Of a DNA stretch of 41,894 bases, positions 29,591-41,894 are shown piece by piece. Source of the DNA: Epichloe hybrida (taxonomy: Eukaryota > Ascomycota > Sordariomycetes > Hypocreales > Clavicipitaceae); contig JAFEKR010000118.1 of NCBI GenBank assembly GCA_019022495.1, positions 1 through 41,894 of the forward strand, written 5' to 3'. The translations under genes were made by a program, and so were the position numbers. The number at the start of each line of letters is the position of its first letter. Within the stretch, counting starts at the first letter, position 1. The notes under the pieces were generated by a model. The model worked only from the letters and a program-made list of their open reading frames with translations. It did no database searches and was not told the DNA's origin.

Positions 29591-32500
29591 TCCAAATTAT
29601 GAAGAAAAATACTTTCTTAATAAAAGATATAAAGCTCTTACTTTAAATAAATAAAGCCTTACTTCTTAAGTTCTTTTAAGATATTATTAAGCTACTAAAG
29701 GGGAGATATTAGAAGAATATAAAGAGCTTTATTAAGCTTATAAACGGGTTTTATTTTATCCCTATATCTATAAGGTTACCTTATATACACTTTAATTTAT
29801 ACTATAGCATTTAGGAAAGCATTTATAGTATTATATTATTTCTATTTATAGTTAAGGATAGTAATAATTATATATAAAATATATAAAGAGACTAGATATA
29901 TAATAGCTATATAGAGATTTTCATTTTTAAATACCTCTATATTTTAGTTACCTTATATAACCTAATAAGCTTTTATATATAAAGGCTTATTAATTAGGTA
30001 TTTTATAATATAAACCTAGTGCTTATTAAAGATTTTTATATTCTCTAGAAGTATTATAAGAGTCTAGTATTATTTCTCTTTAATCTTCTCTAGTGCCTTT
30101 AGCTTTATAGGCCTTTAAAAGGAATAATAGTTATTTATATTCCTTACCTTAAACTAATTATCTAGAATCTAGACCTTTATATTAGTTAAATATACTACTT
30201 TAAGCATTAAGAAATTATATAACTTATAAGTCTCTTTATCCTTATTATATATATTATTCTTATAATATTTAATTATTATATTTAACCTCTTTATAGGGAG
30301 GGCTTTTTTCTTACCTAATATAATAATATTAAGGTAATCTTATTATAAACTTACTCTTTAGCTTTTTCTTAGCTCTAAAGACTTATATTATTATTATTAA
30401 CTAGTATTATTATTATTAACTTTAGCTTCTTTTTTCTTATAGACCTTAGAGGCCTTCTTTTTATAGGAAGATTCCTTTATTTACTATAGAATAATAGCAT
30501 TATTACATATACTTTACCTTACGTCCTATATAGTTTTTCTCTTCTTTAGACTTATAGAGGGAGAGGCTTAGAGAGCAGGAACTATTATAGTAATAGTAAT
30601 TATAGTAGTAGTGTTGCTTTTATTACATTACTACTTATATTATTATTATCTATAACCTTAATATTTAGTCTAGTAAGATTTTCCTTATTAAATCCCTTAC
30701 CCTATGTTTTATTTATAAAGTAAATAGTCTTTATAACTATAAGATTAATTAGAATATTAATAATTTAATAGCCTTCTTCCTTAAAGGAAGGATTAATAAG
30801 CTCTATAATATATAGATCCTTATTCTTATTAGTCTAAGCTAGTGTATTACTCTTATTGAAGCAAATATCCCTTACTTAAACTAGCCTTTATTTATTAGGA
30901 AGCTAAATCTTATAGAGGTAATACTTAAGTCCCTTTATACTAATAAGCCTACTAATTTTAGCCCTTAGAGCTATTTTCTATACCTTTATATAATATTTAT
31001 CTAGGATCTATATGTATATAAGGCATCCCTATGTTTATAAGGAATAAATTAAGGGATTATTTTAAAGACCTAATATCTTAAAGAAAGTCTCCTAAGGGGA
31101 ACTACTCTCCTTATCTTTACTTGTTAGAAGTAAATTTATAATCTTAGCTATATACCTTATTATAAAAGGCTATAGTAGCTTAGGAAGTTATAACTTAATT
31201 ATTATTAATTATATTACTTCTATAATAATATATTCTATATATTTTACTATGCTTTAATAGGTAAGAATATAAGGAGCGCTTATATAAAGGATAATACTTT
31301 CCTTCTAATAGTAAGTCTTAAGCTTCTCTTTAAGGAATTTAGTAGTATTATCTATATAAAAATATTTAACTATATAACTTTCTTCTATATTCTCTATAGT
31401 AGTTTTCTAGGCTATAATAGCTTTAATTACATTTACCTTATTAATAGTTAGGATTACCTAGTAAAAACATATATAAATATTAATATAATATAATATATAG
31501 TTTTTACTACTAAAACCTTTTAGCTTATATTTAATAAAGTCCTAGAAAATATATAAAAGGAAATGCATAGTATTATTTAAATTATCTGAATTAATTTACT
31601 AAGGAGCTTTTACTAGTAAATAAGCTAGGTATTAAAAATTTACTAGTAATTAAGAGTTAATTAAGATTCTAGCCTTCTTATAAGCCTTAATAATACAATC
31701 TTTACCTATATAGCTAAGTTATTTATATAATAAGCTAAATTTACCTTACTTAGTAATTAAATTACTTAATAAAGTAGTAAAGTTAAAATAAGGTTCTTTA
31801 TCCTAAAGCACTAATATTAAGATATTAGATTTCCATTAATATTAACTAAATAGTAGTCTAATTATAATTAAGATTAATTAATCTATATAACTATTTATTA
31901 TAAGTCCTTCTTATTTAAGGAGCCTAGGAGAGATTATATTAACCTTTACTTAAGGTATATACTACATATTTAATAGCTTTAAGAAGCTATTACTAACTAG
32001 AAGGCATACTATTCTAACTTTAGTTATATAAAGATACTAACTATTACTTAACTTTATTAGGTTTATATTAATATTAGTGTTTAAATAATTAAACCACTTT
32101 ATATTATTAAATATGTGTATATTATATTTAAAATTAAGGATATAATTATCCTTAACTAAATAATCTTTAATATTTAAATATAAAGATATTATCTTAAGAC
32201 TTATTACTATTAGTAAAAAATTACTTCTAGTAGCAATAATATCTAAGGAAGTAGTAGTTATTATACTCTTTAGTGTTTTCCTTTATTTAGAAGTAAGCTT
32301 AGGATAAAGCTTTTAGTAACTATCCTTTATATAAATAGTTTTCCCTAGGGAAATTAAATATTTATAGTCTAATTTTATTTTCTTTAAGGTATTATTCTTT
32401 TTTAATTAATTACCTTTACACTTAGTCTTTTAATTATTATTTATTACTTTAGCTTATATATTATAGTTTATTTTCTAGTCTTTCTAAGGTTTATTTGCTT

Positions 32501-33110
32501 TATATATTAAGTATATAAGCATATTCTCTTTTATTAAAAGTGCCTTAAAAAACCCCTTTATCTTCTAAGAGCTATAGACTTTAAGTATAAAGTCCTTTAC
32601 TACCTTAATTATTTATAATACCTATATAATATCTAGGATTTCCTAGATCTTATTAATTTAATTCTATAGATTTTAGTAGTAATTAAGCTAGGTTTATATA
32701 GTTAAGAAGTTTAATCTCTTAGACTTTAAGAATTTATAGTGTAGTTTAATAACTACTAAGTTAGCTTTAAAGCTATAATTACTCCTAATTAACTTTATTA
32801 TTTTAGTAGCTAGTATAGTCTTAGTCTAGCTAGTATAAGTTAGGTTTTTCTAAACCTATAAAGAAAGGCTTTCCTAGATTATAAATATAAGAATAGTATA
32901 ATACTTATTAGTCTTAGTTAAATATATGATTTTCCTAGTAAGGTACTTTATTAATTATATAATTTAGACTTATATCTTAACTAAGATCTCCTATTCTTTA
33001 TAATTCTTAGCCCCTTTAAGAGATAAGATAACTATAAGTTAAGAGAACTAATTCTTTATTATATTATTATATTCCTTTAGCGCTAATATAGCTAGCACTA
33101 CTCTAGTAGT
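29591..33110 (-). mobile_element. Ty1/copia-type retrotransposon fragment (minus strand)
   Basis: Read on the minus strand, about 29900-29600 gives a reverse-transcriptase segment with VYKLDKALYILLRSPLQQLD, close to the copia motif (YKLxKALYGLRxSP). Degenerate integrase-like sequence lies upstream at about 31400-32500. The reading breaks near 29590 before the YVDD and RNase H regions, so the element is truncated or interrupted. No paired LTRs were found. Many stops mean it is inactive. Confidence 0.65.
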
Positions 33111-33130
33111 TATAGTGTTAATAGTGTTAT

Positions 33131-33400
33131 TGTTAGGAGCGCAGAGGTTAGAGATAGGATGTTTATCAAAGCGAGTCTTTAGAGAACCTTTAGGCTATGC
33201 GAATAATAAAGAGGCTAGCTAGCTATAAGATAGCTATGTGCTTATAAAGTAAGGTATTTATTAAAGACTATATATATTATTAGTACTAGGTTAGAGATTA
33301 AAACCTTTATATACTTACCTCTAGCTAGTATTTATCTATTAATAACTATAATAGTCTTAGCTATTACTTTATTCTTAACCTTTTAGTATAAGCTATAATA
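33131..33400 (+). repeat. 270-bp LTR, RIP-mutated copy
   Basis: It aligns end to end with the solo LTR at 16901-17170, starting TGTTAGGAGCGCAGAGG and ending AAGCTATAATA where the other has AAGCCGTGACA. Nearly all differences in the last third are C-to-T or G-to-A. The flanking 5 bases (GTTAT and AATTA) do not match, so this may be one LTR of a longer element or a recombined solo LTR. Confidence 0.85.
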
Positions 33401-35260
33401 AATTAATCTCTCTTAACCTTTTTAAGGATATAAACTATTAGCTAGATTATTATATAGCTAATGCTTTAAAGATCTATAAGAAATACACTAGTACCTTATA
33501 ATAATAAAGCTATAAATAATTAGGAAGGTAAAGAACCCTTATAATCTAAAACTAAGGATAATAATAATCTATAATAAATATCCTATCTTTAATCTTTATA
33601 CTCCTAATATAATACCTCCCTTATATATAATTAACCTTAATTATAAAATAAGCTACTTACTTAAGGTATAGTTATTATAATAAAGCTTTATAAAGAAAAT
33701 AAAATAAGGCACCTTATATCTAGATATATAGGTAAATAAAAAGAAATAATAATAATAATATTACTAATTAAAAATAATCCCTTTATTATAGTTAGTAATG
33801 ACTAAATAGTAGCTTATATATAGCTTTAGTATAGTAAAATAAATATTATTACCTATTATATAGCTAGAAGAAAAAAATAAATAACTTATATTAATTTTTA
33901 TAATTAGTTTAAATAAATAAGGTACTTAATACTATAGTTTTAAATAGTCTAACTAAAGGGCTTATATTATAGTTACTATAAGTTTATAGCTATTAAGTAT
34001 ATATATAATTAGTAATGCTAATAGTTATTATTATAATTTATAGATTACTTATATATAGTGTATTAAATTACTTAAGGGGTCTAGGGTTAATATAAAAAAG
34101 ACTAATTTTTCCCCCTTTTTATATACTTCCTTTCTCTTATAATATCCCTTAACCTTATAAGTTACCCTTACTAGCTAAGTAGTAGCTCTTTTATTACTAT
34201 TACTTAGTAGTTACTAACCTCTTTTAGTTCCTAATTATTATTATTATTTATCCTTATTTATCTTAGTTTCTTACCCTTATTTAGCTTATAAGTTTATACT
34301 CTTACTAGTATAACTTCTCTATTTAGTCTATTATAGCTAGCTTATAGCTAGTTTACTATATCTAAGTTTTATATTAAAACTTTACCTTTATTAATACCTT
34401 AAGAAAATCTATTAATTAAAAAAACTCCTATAAAGTCTCCTATAAAATCTCTTATAAAGTCTTCTTTAAAGTAAACTTTTTCTAAAATCTTATTATAAGT
34501 TTATTATATTCTTATAGTATTTTTATTACTAACTTATTACTAGTAAAATATCTTTAAAAAAGATTATATATATATATTATTATTAGTAAGTAATAATATA
34601 AAATATTCTCCTAAAAATAGTACTTATAAGATCCTAGAATACTTTATTAATAAAAAGACCTTTCTTATAGAATATAATAAATCTTTTAGTATAACTTCTT
34701 TACTTACTTATTACTTTTTTATAGCTAATATTTAATAGGCTATTTAATAAAATATACTTATTACTTTTAAAATAATAAAAACTACATTATAGTATATCTC
34801 TTTTAACTAGAATTTACTTACTTATTACTAATATACTACTAGACTTTAGCTTAAATTATATAGCTTTATAATAAGCTATTTAAACTTATTAAAGTTACTT
34901 CTAAAGGTATTGAGAATAGAGTAGTAATTTTCTTCTTCAAATTCTTTCTAACATTACTAATGTAAAGAAAAAGCTATAAAATACTATTTTAGTTTATAAA
35001 AATTCTAATAAGTATAGTTATATTTACAATACTTAAATATTTACTAATATTACTTATAAGGTAAAATATAATAAATATACTATAAATCTAGAGATATAGA
35101 TTAATATTTTAAACTATCTTTACTTTATAGCTTAAAATATCCTAATAGTAAGCTTTCTTAATATATATAGCTAATGCTTAACTAACTTACTAGTAGTTTA
35201 CACTAAATACTCCTAATTTACCTAATTATATTTGTTAAAAATAAGACCTATTTTTAGCCT
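33401..35260. other. AT-rich repeat DNA, unresolved
   Basis: This block is heavily AT-rich with no long open frame. It could be the internal part of the element whose LTR ends at 33400, but I cannot see capsid, protease or other domains. No RNA gene or promoter is supported. Confidence 0.5.
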
Positions 35261-35640
35261 TTTCTAGTTAAAGGACCTTTTTACTACTAGCTTGCATTGC
35301 AAGCCTAATAGCTACAGTGTAGCTATTAATAGTCACGTAAGTAACTATTAATAGCTATGTCGCAGCTGTTAACAGTTGCAACTGACCGTGTGGATGACTA
35401 ATCCTAATCAATTGTGTTCTAATTAATTATGAATTATTCAATTGCGTTGTGACTACAAGCGCAGCCATGACCGCGCCACTAGTAATTAGGTAAGCAAGCT
35501 ACCCTGTACGCGGGTTACCCTATAGCTATCTTTAACAGCGATTTTCTCTTTAACTAGAGGTTATATAAAAGTCTTGCATTGTTATAGACTAGCCCCTAGG
35601 TAACTGCAATAGGGCGTTAATATAATATTAAGAAACTTAA
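35261..35640. repeat. GC-richer block at the downstream edge of the gypsy element
   Basis: Bases 35280-35560 keep GC-containing words (GTCGCAGCTGTTAACAGTTGCAAC, split by an inverted GTTAACAGTTG core, and ACCGCGCCACTAG) in otherwise AT-rich DNA. It lies where the 3' LTR of the minus-strand gypsy element would be expected. LTR identity is not proved because the partner LTR would be outside the window. It contains the motif ACGCGGGTTACCC. Confidence 0.4.
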
Positions 35641-38600
35641 GGAGAGAAAGAAAGAAGGTAAAAGACCTATCCTTACTAGTGCCCCTTATACCCCTTAGCT
35701 ACCTTATATTAGCCTCTCTTTTTACCCTTACTTATTTATACTATAGTAAATACTTAGGTAAAGCCTAAGCCTTTATATATACCCTTACTCCTCCCCCCCT
35801 TTTACTAACCTTAACTATATTTCTCTTACTATTATATAAGTTATATATAATGTAAAAACATATTATTACTATCCTAGGCTATTAATTTATTAGGATATAT
35901 ATAGGTATTACCTTACCCCTAATGCAATATAGAGGCTATTAATTAGTGTCTAGCTCTAGGTAACACATATAACGCGTTCTCCTAGCCCTATATTATTATT
36001 ATAATAACCCTAGCCTTACCCTTACTAGTTTATAACTTATCCCCTATAGGTATAATCCCTTACTAAAACTATCCTATTTATTTTTATTATATAACCTTAC
36101 TTTCCTTATATAACTACCCTTCCTTAAATATTATAGTACTATTACTCTTTCTTATTTTATTATCTAAAATACCCTTTATTCTTATATTAGACTCTTACTA
36201 AATATACCTTAATATAGTACTACTAGTTATATTCCCTTATAGTTACTCTTACTATACTAACTATAAGGTTTATTAGTAAGTTCCTTATTAAGGGGAACTT
36301 AAATAATAAGAAGTATACTACTCCTAAGGTAGTATTTTAACCCTATAGGCTATATATTAAGAGATACCTTACTATAGGTATATTAGATTATTACCCTCCT
36401 AAAAGTAATAAGTCTTACCCCTTATATTAGCAAAACTATATAACTTATATTTAGTTAACTAAGTTCCTATTTACTAACCCCTAACTCTATTATTATCTAA
36501 AGGATATTAAAGCTATAATTACCTTAGGTATATATATTATTACCCCTAGTATTACTAAGACTATTATAACTAAAAAGAAAATACTAGTGCTCTCCTAAAG
36601 CTTTTACACTCTTATTAGCTAATAGACTATGCTTCTAAACTAAGCTTAGTTTAATCTAGTATTAGTTTATTTAGCCCTTAGGCTATCTCTCTTTACTAAC
36701 TCCCTTATTATAAATATAACTAGACTTAAGGTTATTTCTTTTAGAAATAGTAATCCCTTTAGTAAATATAGTATAGGAAACTCTATATAGTAAGTTACTA
36801 GTATTTTATTCTAGTAAAACTAGTAGCTTATAAGTAATATAAACTTTATATACTAAGAATTTTAAGATTAGTTTATATACTTTCTTAAGGCTCTCTTACC
36901 TTACTACTATAGTAATAACTAAAGCTATTTATAATATATTAAATCTAGTAATAATTTACCTTCTTATTACCACTAAGAATATTCCTATCTTAGAACCTAA
37001 TCTAGTCTAACTAATTATTATACTAATTACACTACAAGTAATAGTAGTTATCCTAGAAGTAAGGTGCCCCTAGCTTATACTTATTTTACGCCCTTTAATT
37101 ACTAGTTCTCTCTTACTATCTAGTATTAAGGTAGCTATTAAGTTTATTATAATATAGTCCTTATCCCTAGTAAATATAAGATAACTCTAATTATAATTCT
37201 ATCTAAAGATAATAATAACTTTACTAATAATATAAGTAATAACTATAATATAGTAAATAAAGGATTTTAAGTATATTTTAGTAGTAAATAAGAAGTAGTA
37301 AGTTATAAGATAAGCATGCCTTATATACTAGTAAAATAACTTTAAGTTTATTTTAGAGGTTAATATAAGATAATAAGTTATATAATAGGTATGCTTTACG
37401 TACTAGTAAAGGTCTTTATAGGTAAATAAGTAAGTAGTTTATAATTAATTTAGTCTATTATTATATTATATATCTCCTTACTTCGCTTTAAACTTATTAA
37501 GGGCTTATATCTATATTATACTCTCTAGTAGTTCCTATATTAGCTATATATAACTCACTTACTTAATAAGTATATTATATCTCTTACCTTAGCCTAAGGT
37601 ATTTTAGGCTACTAGGATTTATTTAACTTAATATTTCTCTATAAGTTTATTATTATTCTTTGCTAAAACCTATTCTAGCCTTAAATACAAGTCCTAGAGC
37701 TTCTAGCTAGGAAGAGAATTCTCTATAGTTTATTTAATAAGGTTTATATAAAAAACTAGGTAAATACCCCTTAGGATATCTAACTATACTATAAGTAATA
37801 TTAGTACTTCTATAACTATATACTTTACTATAACCTAATTAAGTTTTTATAAGGGGTAGTTTATCTTAATATTTTTAAGTAAAAGCTATACTTTATCTCT
37901 TACTTAAAACTATTTTACTAGCTATTAAGAAGCTAATATAATATCCTACTACCTTTATTAAATATAAGCTATTATAGCTTATACTAGATAAGTACTCTCT
38001 TATAAGTGCTTAAGGAATTATATAGCTTGCCCCTTAGGTATTATTATAGAGGTAAACTAATTTAGTTATAACTAAATTAGCTCTAAGTTATGTCTATATA
38101 GTAACTTATTTAGGCTAATGCCTATTATAGAAAAAGGCCTATAATTAATTATAAGCTAATAAGTAGCTAAATACTCTAGCTAATTAAACTATAAAAAGAA
38201 AACTATAATATATAGTATTACTTATATCTCTTAGTTTACCTATTCTATACTCCTATTTATCTATAAATAAATAATATAAAAAGTAACTAATTAATCCTAA
38301 CTAGGGAATATAATATTATCTAAAATTTTCCTAGCTAGTCTAACCCTTAATCTATAATAATTAATTAGGGAAATTCTTAAAACCTTTACTAAACTATTTT
38401 AAACTATTTTATATACTCCTTAGCTTTAATAAAGGTTATAGCTTCTAACTATATAAACTTTAAGAGTTTATCTATAATAACTATAAGGTATTATAGCCTC
38501 TTTAAAGATATTACTAGTAAGTTTATTATAAAGTCTATAGAAATCTAAGACTAAAACTAATTAGAAATAGGTAAAGGCTTTAGTAAGCCCTAATACTATT

Positions 38601-41600
38601 AATAGCTTTTATAATTACTAAAGTAATAATAGTTATAAATAAACTAAGTAATATCCTATAATATCCTATTCTAATAAAACTACTATTATAGGATTTAAAA
38701 TATAGTATTATAGCCTAGGTACCTTATTACTAGTAAGTTATAGTATTATTATATAAGGGTTATAGTAAGGGGTTCTTAAGCTAGAATCTAAGTATAGCCC
38801 TAAAATTAAAGCGCTTTATATATACTTATAAAATAATCTATAACTTACTCTCTTATTAGCGCTTTAAGGGGGAACTTTTAAGCCCCCTTTTATATAGCCT
38901 TTAATTAGATACTATATATAGGATTTAACCTAATAGCTTAGTCCTATAAGGTCTAAAAGTACTTAGTAATAAAGAGAGTTTCCTTTACTAGTAGTATTAA
39001 TATATATAAAAGGTATAGTACTAGACTAGTGTTATCCCTTAGCTTACCTAGTAATAGTAAGAGTTATATAATAATAATAGGTTATAGGATATACCTTATT
39101 CTTAAAGCTAACTTACTCTAATCTTACTCCCTTTAGGATAAGGTATTTAAGTATTAAGCTTATATACTAGGCTTATAATAAAGATAAAAGTTAAATAATA
39201 TAAGTATATTTGCTTACTAAGCCTATCTCTCTAATATTAGTTAAGGGGTTATAAAGTATTCTAAGTTCTTATAGTCTATATAAATTATAAATAAATAGAA
39301 TATACCTTAAAGCTTTACTAACTATACCTTAAGATAAGAAATAATAGCTAATAGTTTCTTATTATAGATTATATAGTTCTTTTATAAGGATATAAGGCTA
39401 GTAAAATAATAAGTAACTAGATATAAGACATTATTAAGGCCTTATTATAAGAGGCATTTACTAAGGGCTATGCCTAAATAATTAGCTTTTACTACTATAA
39501 GGTAATTTAAGTCCTATTATACTAGCACTAGATATATAATAAAGGCATCCTTTAACCTCTTAAATATATTATTCTCCTTAGGCCTCTATTAGAAAGAAAT
39601 ATTTCTCTTAGTAAGTTATATTAGTAAAGCTACTAGCTTAGAGAAGTCCCTAATAAAATTATAGTAAAAATTCATAAATCCTAGGAAGTTATAAACCCCT
39701 TATAGTTTTATAGGTATTACTTACTCCCTTATAGCTATAACTTTTATAAGGTCTAGGTAAATTAAATACCTTACTATAATAATATATCCTAGGTACTAGA
39801 CCTCTTTTATAGTAAATATAGACTTATTAAGGTTAAGGTATAAGCTTATAGCCCTTAAGTAACCTAAAACTAGCTAGACCTTAGCTATATAATCCTTTCT
39901 TAATCCCCCTAAGTAAACTAGGATATTATTAAGGTAAGCTATAATAAAGTCCTTTAATATATCCCCTAAGGATTTATTAATATATTACTAAAAGGTTACT
40001 AGTATACTTACTAAGCTAAAGGGGTAAACTAGCTACTTAAATAAACTAAACCTTATATAAAACACTATAAGGTACTCCTTACCCTTAGCTATCTATAGTT
40101 TATAAAACACTATATAAATATTTACTTTTATAAACTAGTATACCTAAAATAAGGAGCGTAGTATTTCCTTTATTAATAGAAGAGAGTAATAGTCTTATAC
40201 TATTATCTTATTAAAGGCATAGTAATCTATATAAAAACACTATTCCTTATTAGCCTTTTTAATAAGAAAAATAAGAGCTATAGCTAAAAAGAAGCTAGTA
40301 TAAATCTAACCCTTATTTATTAAGTTTATAATCTAATACTAAACCTTAAGAAGTTAATCCTATAGTATATTATATAATAGTCCTTATAGGAGTATTAGTT
40401 TAAACCTGTCTAGGTTTCTATATAGATATATATAGTAGTTAAGAGAACTCCTATAGGGGGGTAAACTATTAGCTTTAGCCTTATTAAAGAGGTCTATAAA
40501 GTTTACTAACTCCTTAGGTAATATTAACATATTAAAACTAGTTAGCTTTATCCTAGGTGCTATAATTTATAGTACTATTATTATCTCCTTTAAGCTTATA
40601 GTAATAAACCTTATAGTAGTGTCCTTACTTTATTATACCCTATAAGCCTTAGTAATATAAAGGGATTTAATAATTCCTTATACTAGTACTTTTACCTTAT
40701 AAGTAAAGGCCTTAAAGATATAAAGGCCCTTTATAGCTCTAATAACTAGTTATTATTTTACTATATAAACTATTATATTATATTACTTTAGCTAAGGCAT
40801 TCTAAATATTATATCCTAGGTAAGACCTAGGATAATATATAAATATATAAATAACTCCTAGCTATATATATTAATTCTAGTGTATACTATATAGGTTATA
40901 GAAAAGGTATTTTCCTTAACTTGCTTCCCCTTTCTTTTTATTTTTACTATAGTATAAATATACCTTTACTTTAGTAACTATATAAGCTCTAGGCTAAGTT
41001 ACCTTACTACTAATTTACTTATAGCACTATAGTAATTATACTTATAATTAATCTAGATATTAATATAATAATATATATTAAAAAGTATAGAAATTAAGAA
41101 AAGTAATTAGTCTATATATTATACTATATCTTACTTTACCTTTATATAATAGTTATAATTATCCTATATTATAGTAATTAACTAGCCTATTTACCCCTAT
41201 ATAAGACTTTACTTAAGGGCTACTTATTTTCTATAAGGGGGATATTTATCTCCTTATTTATGCTTTTCTTATTTACCTTATATAAGTTAATGCTAACTAG
41301 TAAATAATAAGGTAAGAGAAAAGTATACTCTTAAATATAGTAATCCTTAGATTTATATTATAAATAATACCTCTCCTAATAGTATTAAGCTATCTTTACT
41401 TCTAATACTTATTTTACTTATTATATATTTATAGTAGTCTTTAGCCCTTTCTCTTTCTTAGCTAACTTACTTTACTTCCCTAGCTAAGTCCTAGCTATAT
41501 AAACCCTAGTTATTAGTATATTACCCTTATAGTTAGTTTAAGATATAAGCTTAGCTTACTATAGTTTATATTAGAACTAGTACTTATTCTCTAAGGCTAG

Positions 41601-41894
41601 GGCCTTAATATTAATTATAATTTTATAATACTATATAATAGCTATATACTAATTATTCTAGCTAATACCTTAACTTATACTAATCTCTTTTAAATACTTA
41701 TTAAGTATATATTAAAGCTTTACTAGCTTTATATTATCCCCCTAGTATTTCCCTCTTACTAGTATAAGCTTCTTAATAAAGTAAATAAAAAATATAAAAA
41801 ATAGCTCCCTTAGTCCTTATTTTATTTATTTAAGCTTTATAAGGGCTATCTCTTATTTATATAAATTAGAGAATATAGTCCTAAGATATTCTAG
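35641..41894 (-). mobile_element. Ty3/gypsy retrotransposon, 3' part, minus strand, runs off the window
   Basis: Reading the minus strand from the window end, reverse transcriptase occupies about 40330-39700. FYIDYYAFNK stands for F-x-VDYRALNK at about 40230, and IAYLNNILVY stands for YxDDILVY at about 39930. Integrase follows at about 38600-38350 (SIDFIINLLV and LIVIIDKLLKF). Reverse transcriptase before integrase is the gypsy order. The catalytic Asp pair has become Asn-Asn and stops are frequent, so it is dead and RIP-mutated. The capsid region and 5' LTR would lie beyond position 41894. Confidence 0.82.

Overview
The window looks like nuclear DNA of a filamentous ascomycete (Pezizomycotina). 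It has short GT...AG introns with CTAAC/CTAAT branch sites, fungal-type secondary-metabolism genes of ordinary base composition, and very AT-rich blocks in which repeat copies differ mainly by C-to-T and G-to-A changes and carry stops in all frames. That pattern is the signature expected of repeat-induced point mutation (RIP). Genus and species cannot be told from the sequence. Only three intact protein genes and one recognisable gene relic are visible in 41.9 kb; the rest is transposon graveyard.

Layout. 1-2500: AT-rich repeats. 2640-5860: a GC-normal island with a sulfotransferase-like gene (plus strand) converging on a three-exon 2-oxoglutarate/Fe(II) dioxygenase gene (minus strand). 5985-7503: two copies of a ~700 bp repeat, called R700 here. 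8007-9714: a non-autonomous hAT-type element with a perfect 8-bp target duplication. 9715-11590: a second, damaged island with an aldo-keto reductase pseudogene beside a ~95-bp-arm inverted repeat. 11.7-20.66 kb: a nest of insertions. An R700 copy was hit by a solo LTR (itself hit by a 322-bp hAT MITE) and by a second hAT element. That hAT element holds another R700 copy, which holds a Ty1/copia retrotransposon, which holds another solo LTR. Most junctions are proved by target-site duplications. 20780-25900: a third GC-normal island with a single-exon monomodular NRPS (adenylation, thiolation, condensation). Copies of a promoter-bearing repeat flank it, two direct upstream and one inverted downstream. 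26-41.9 kb: RIP-degraded retroelements: a Tad-like LINE (plus), a Ty1/copia fragment (minus), an LTR, and a Ty3/gypsy element (minus) that runs off the window end.

Working together. An NRPS, a small-molecule dioxygenase, a sulfotransferase-like protein and an aldo-keto reductase relic are typical parts of a fungal natural-product cluster. The NRPS and the sulfotransferase-like gene also share a 15-base identical block, plus weaker flanking similarity, in their upstream regions. I infer a biosynthetic cluster pulled apart by transposons. The NRPS would activate one acid and join it to a partner; the dioxygenase and the sulfotransferase-like enzyme would tailor the product; the reductase step has been lost at this copy. 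The adenylation domain lacks the aspartate that normally holds the alpha-amino group, so its substrate may not be an ordinary alpha-amino acid, or the domain may be inactive. The product is unknown.
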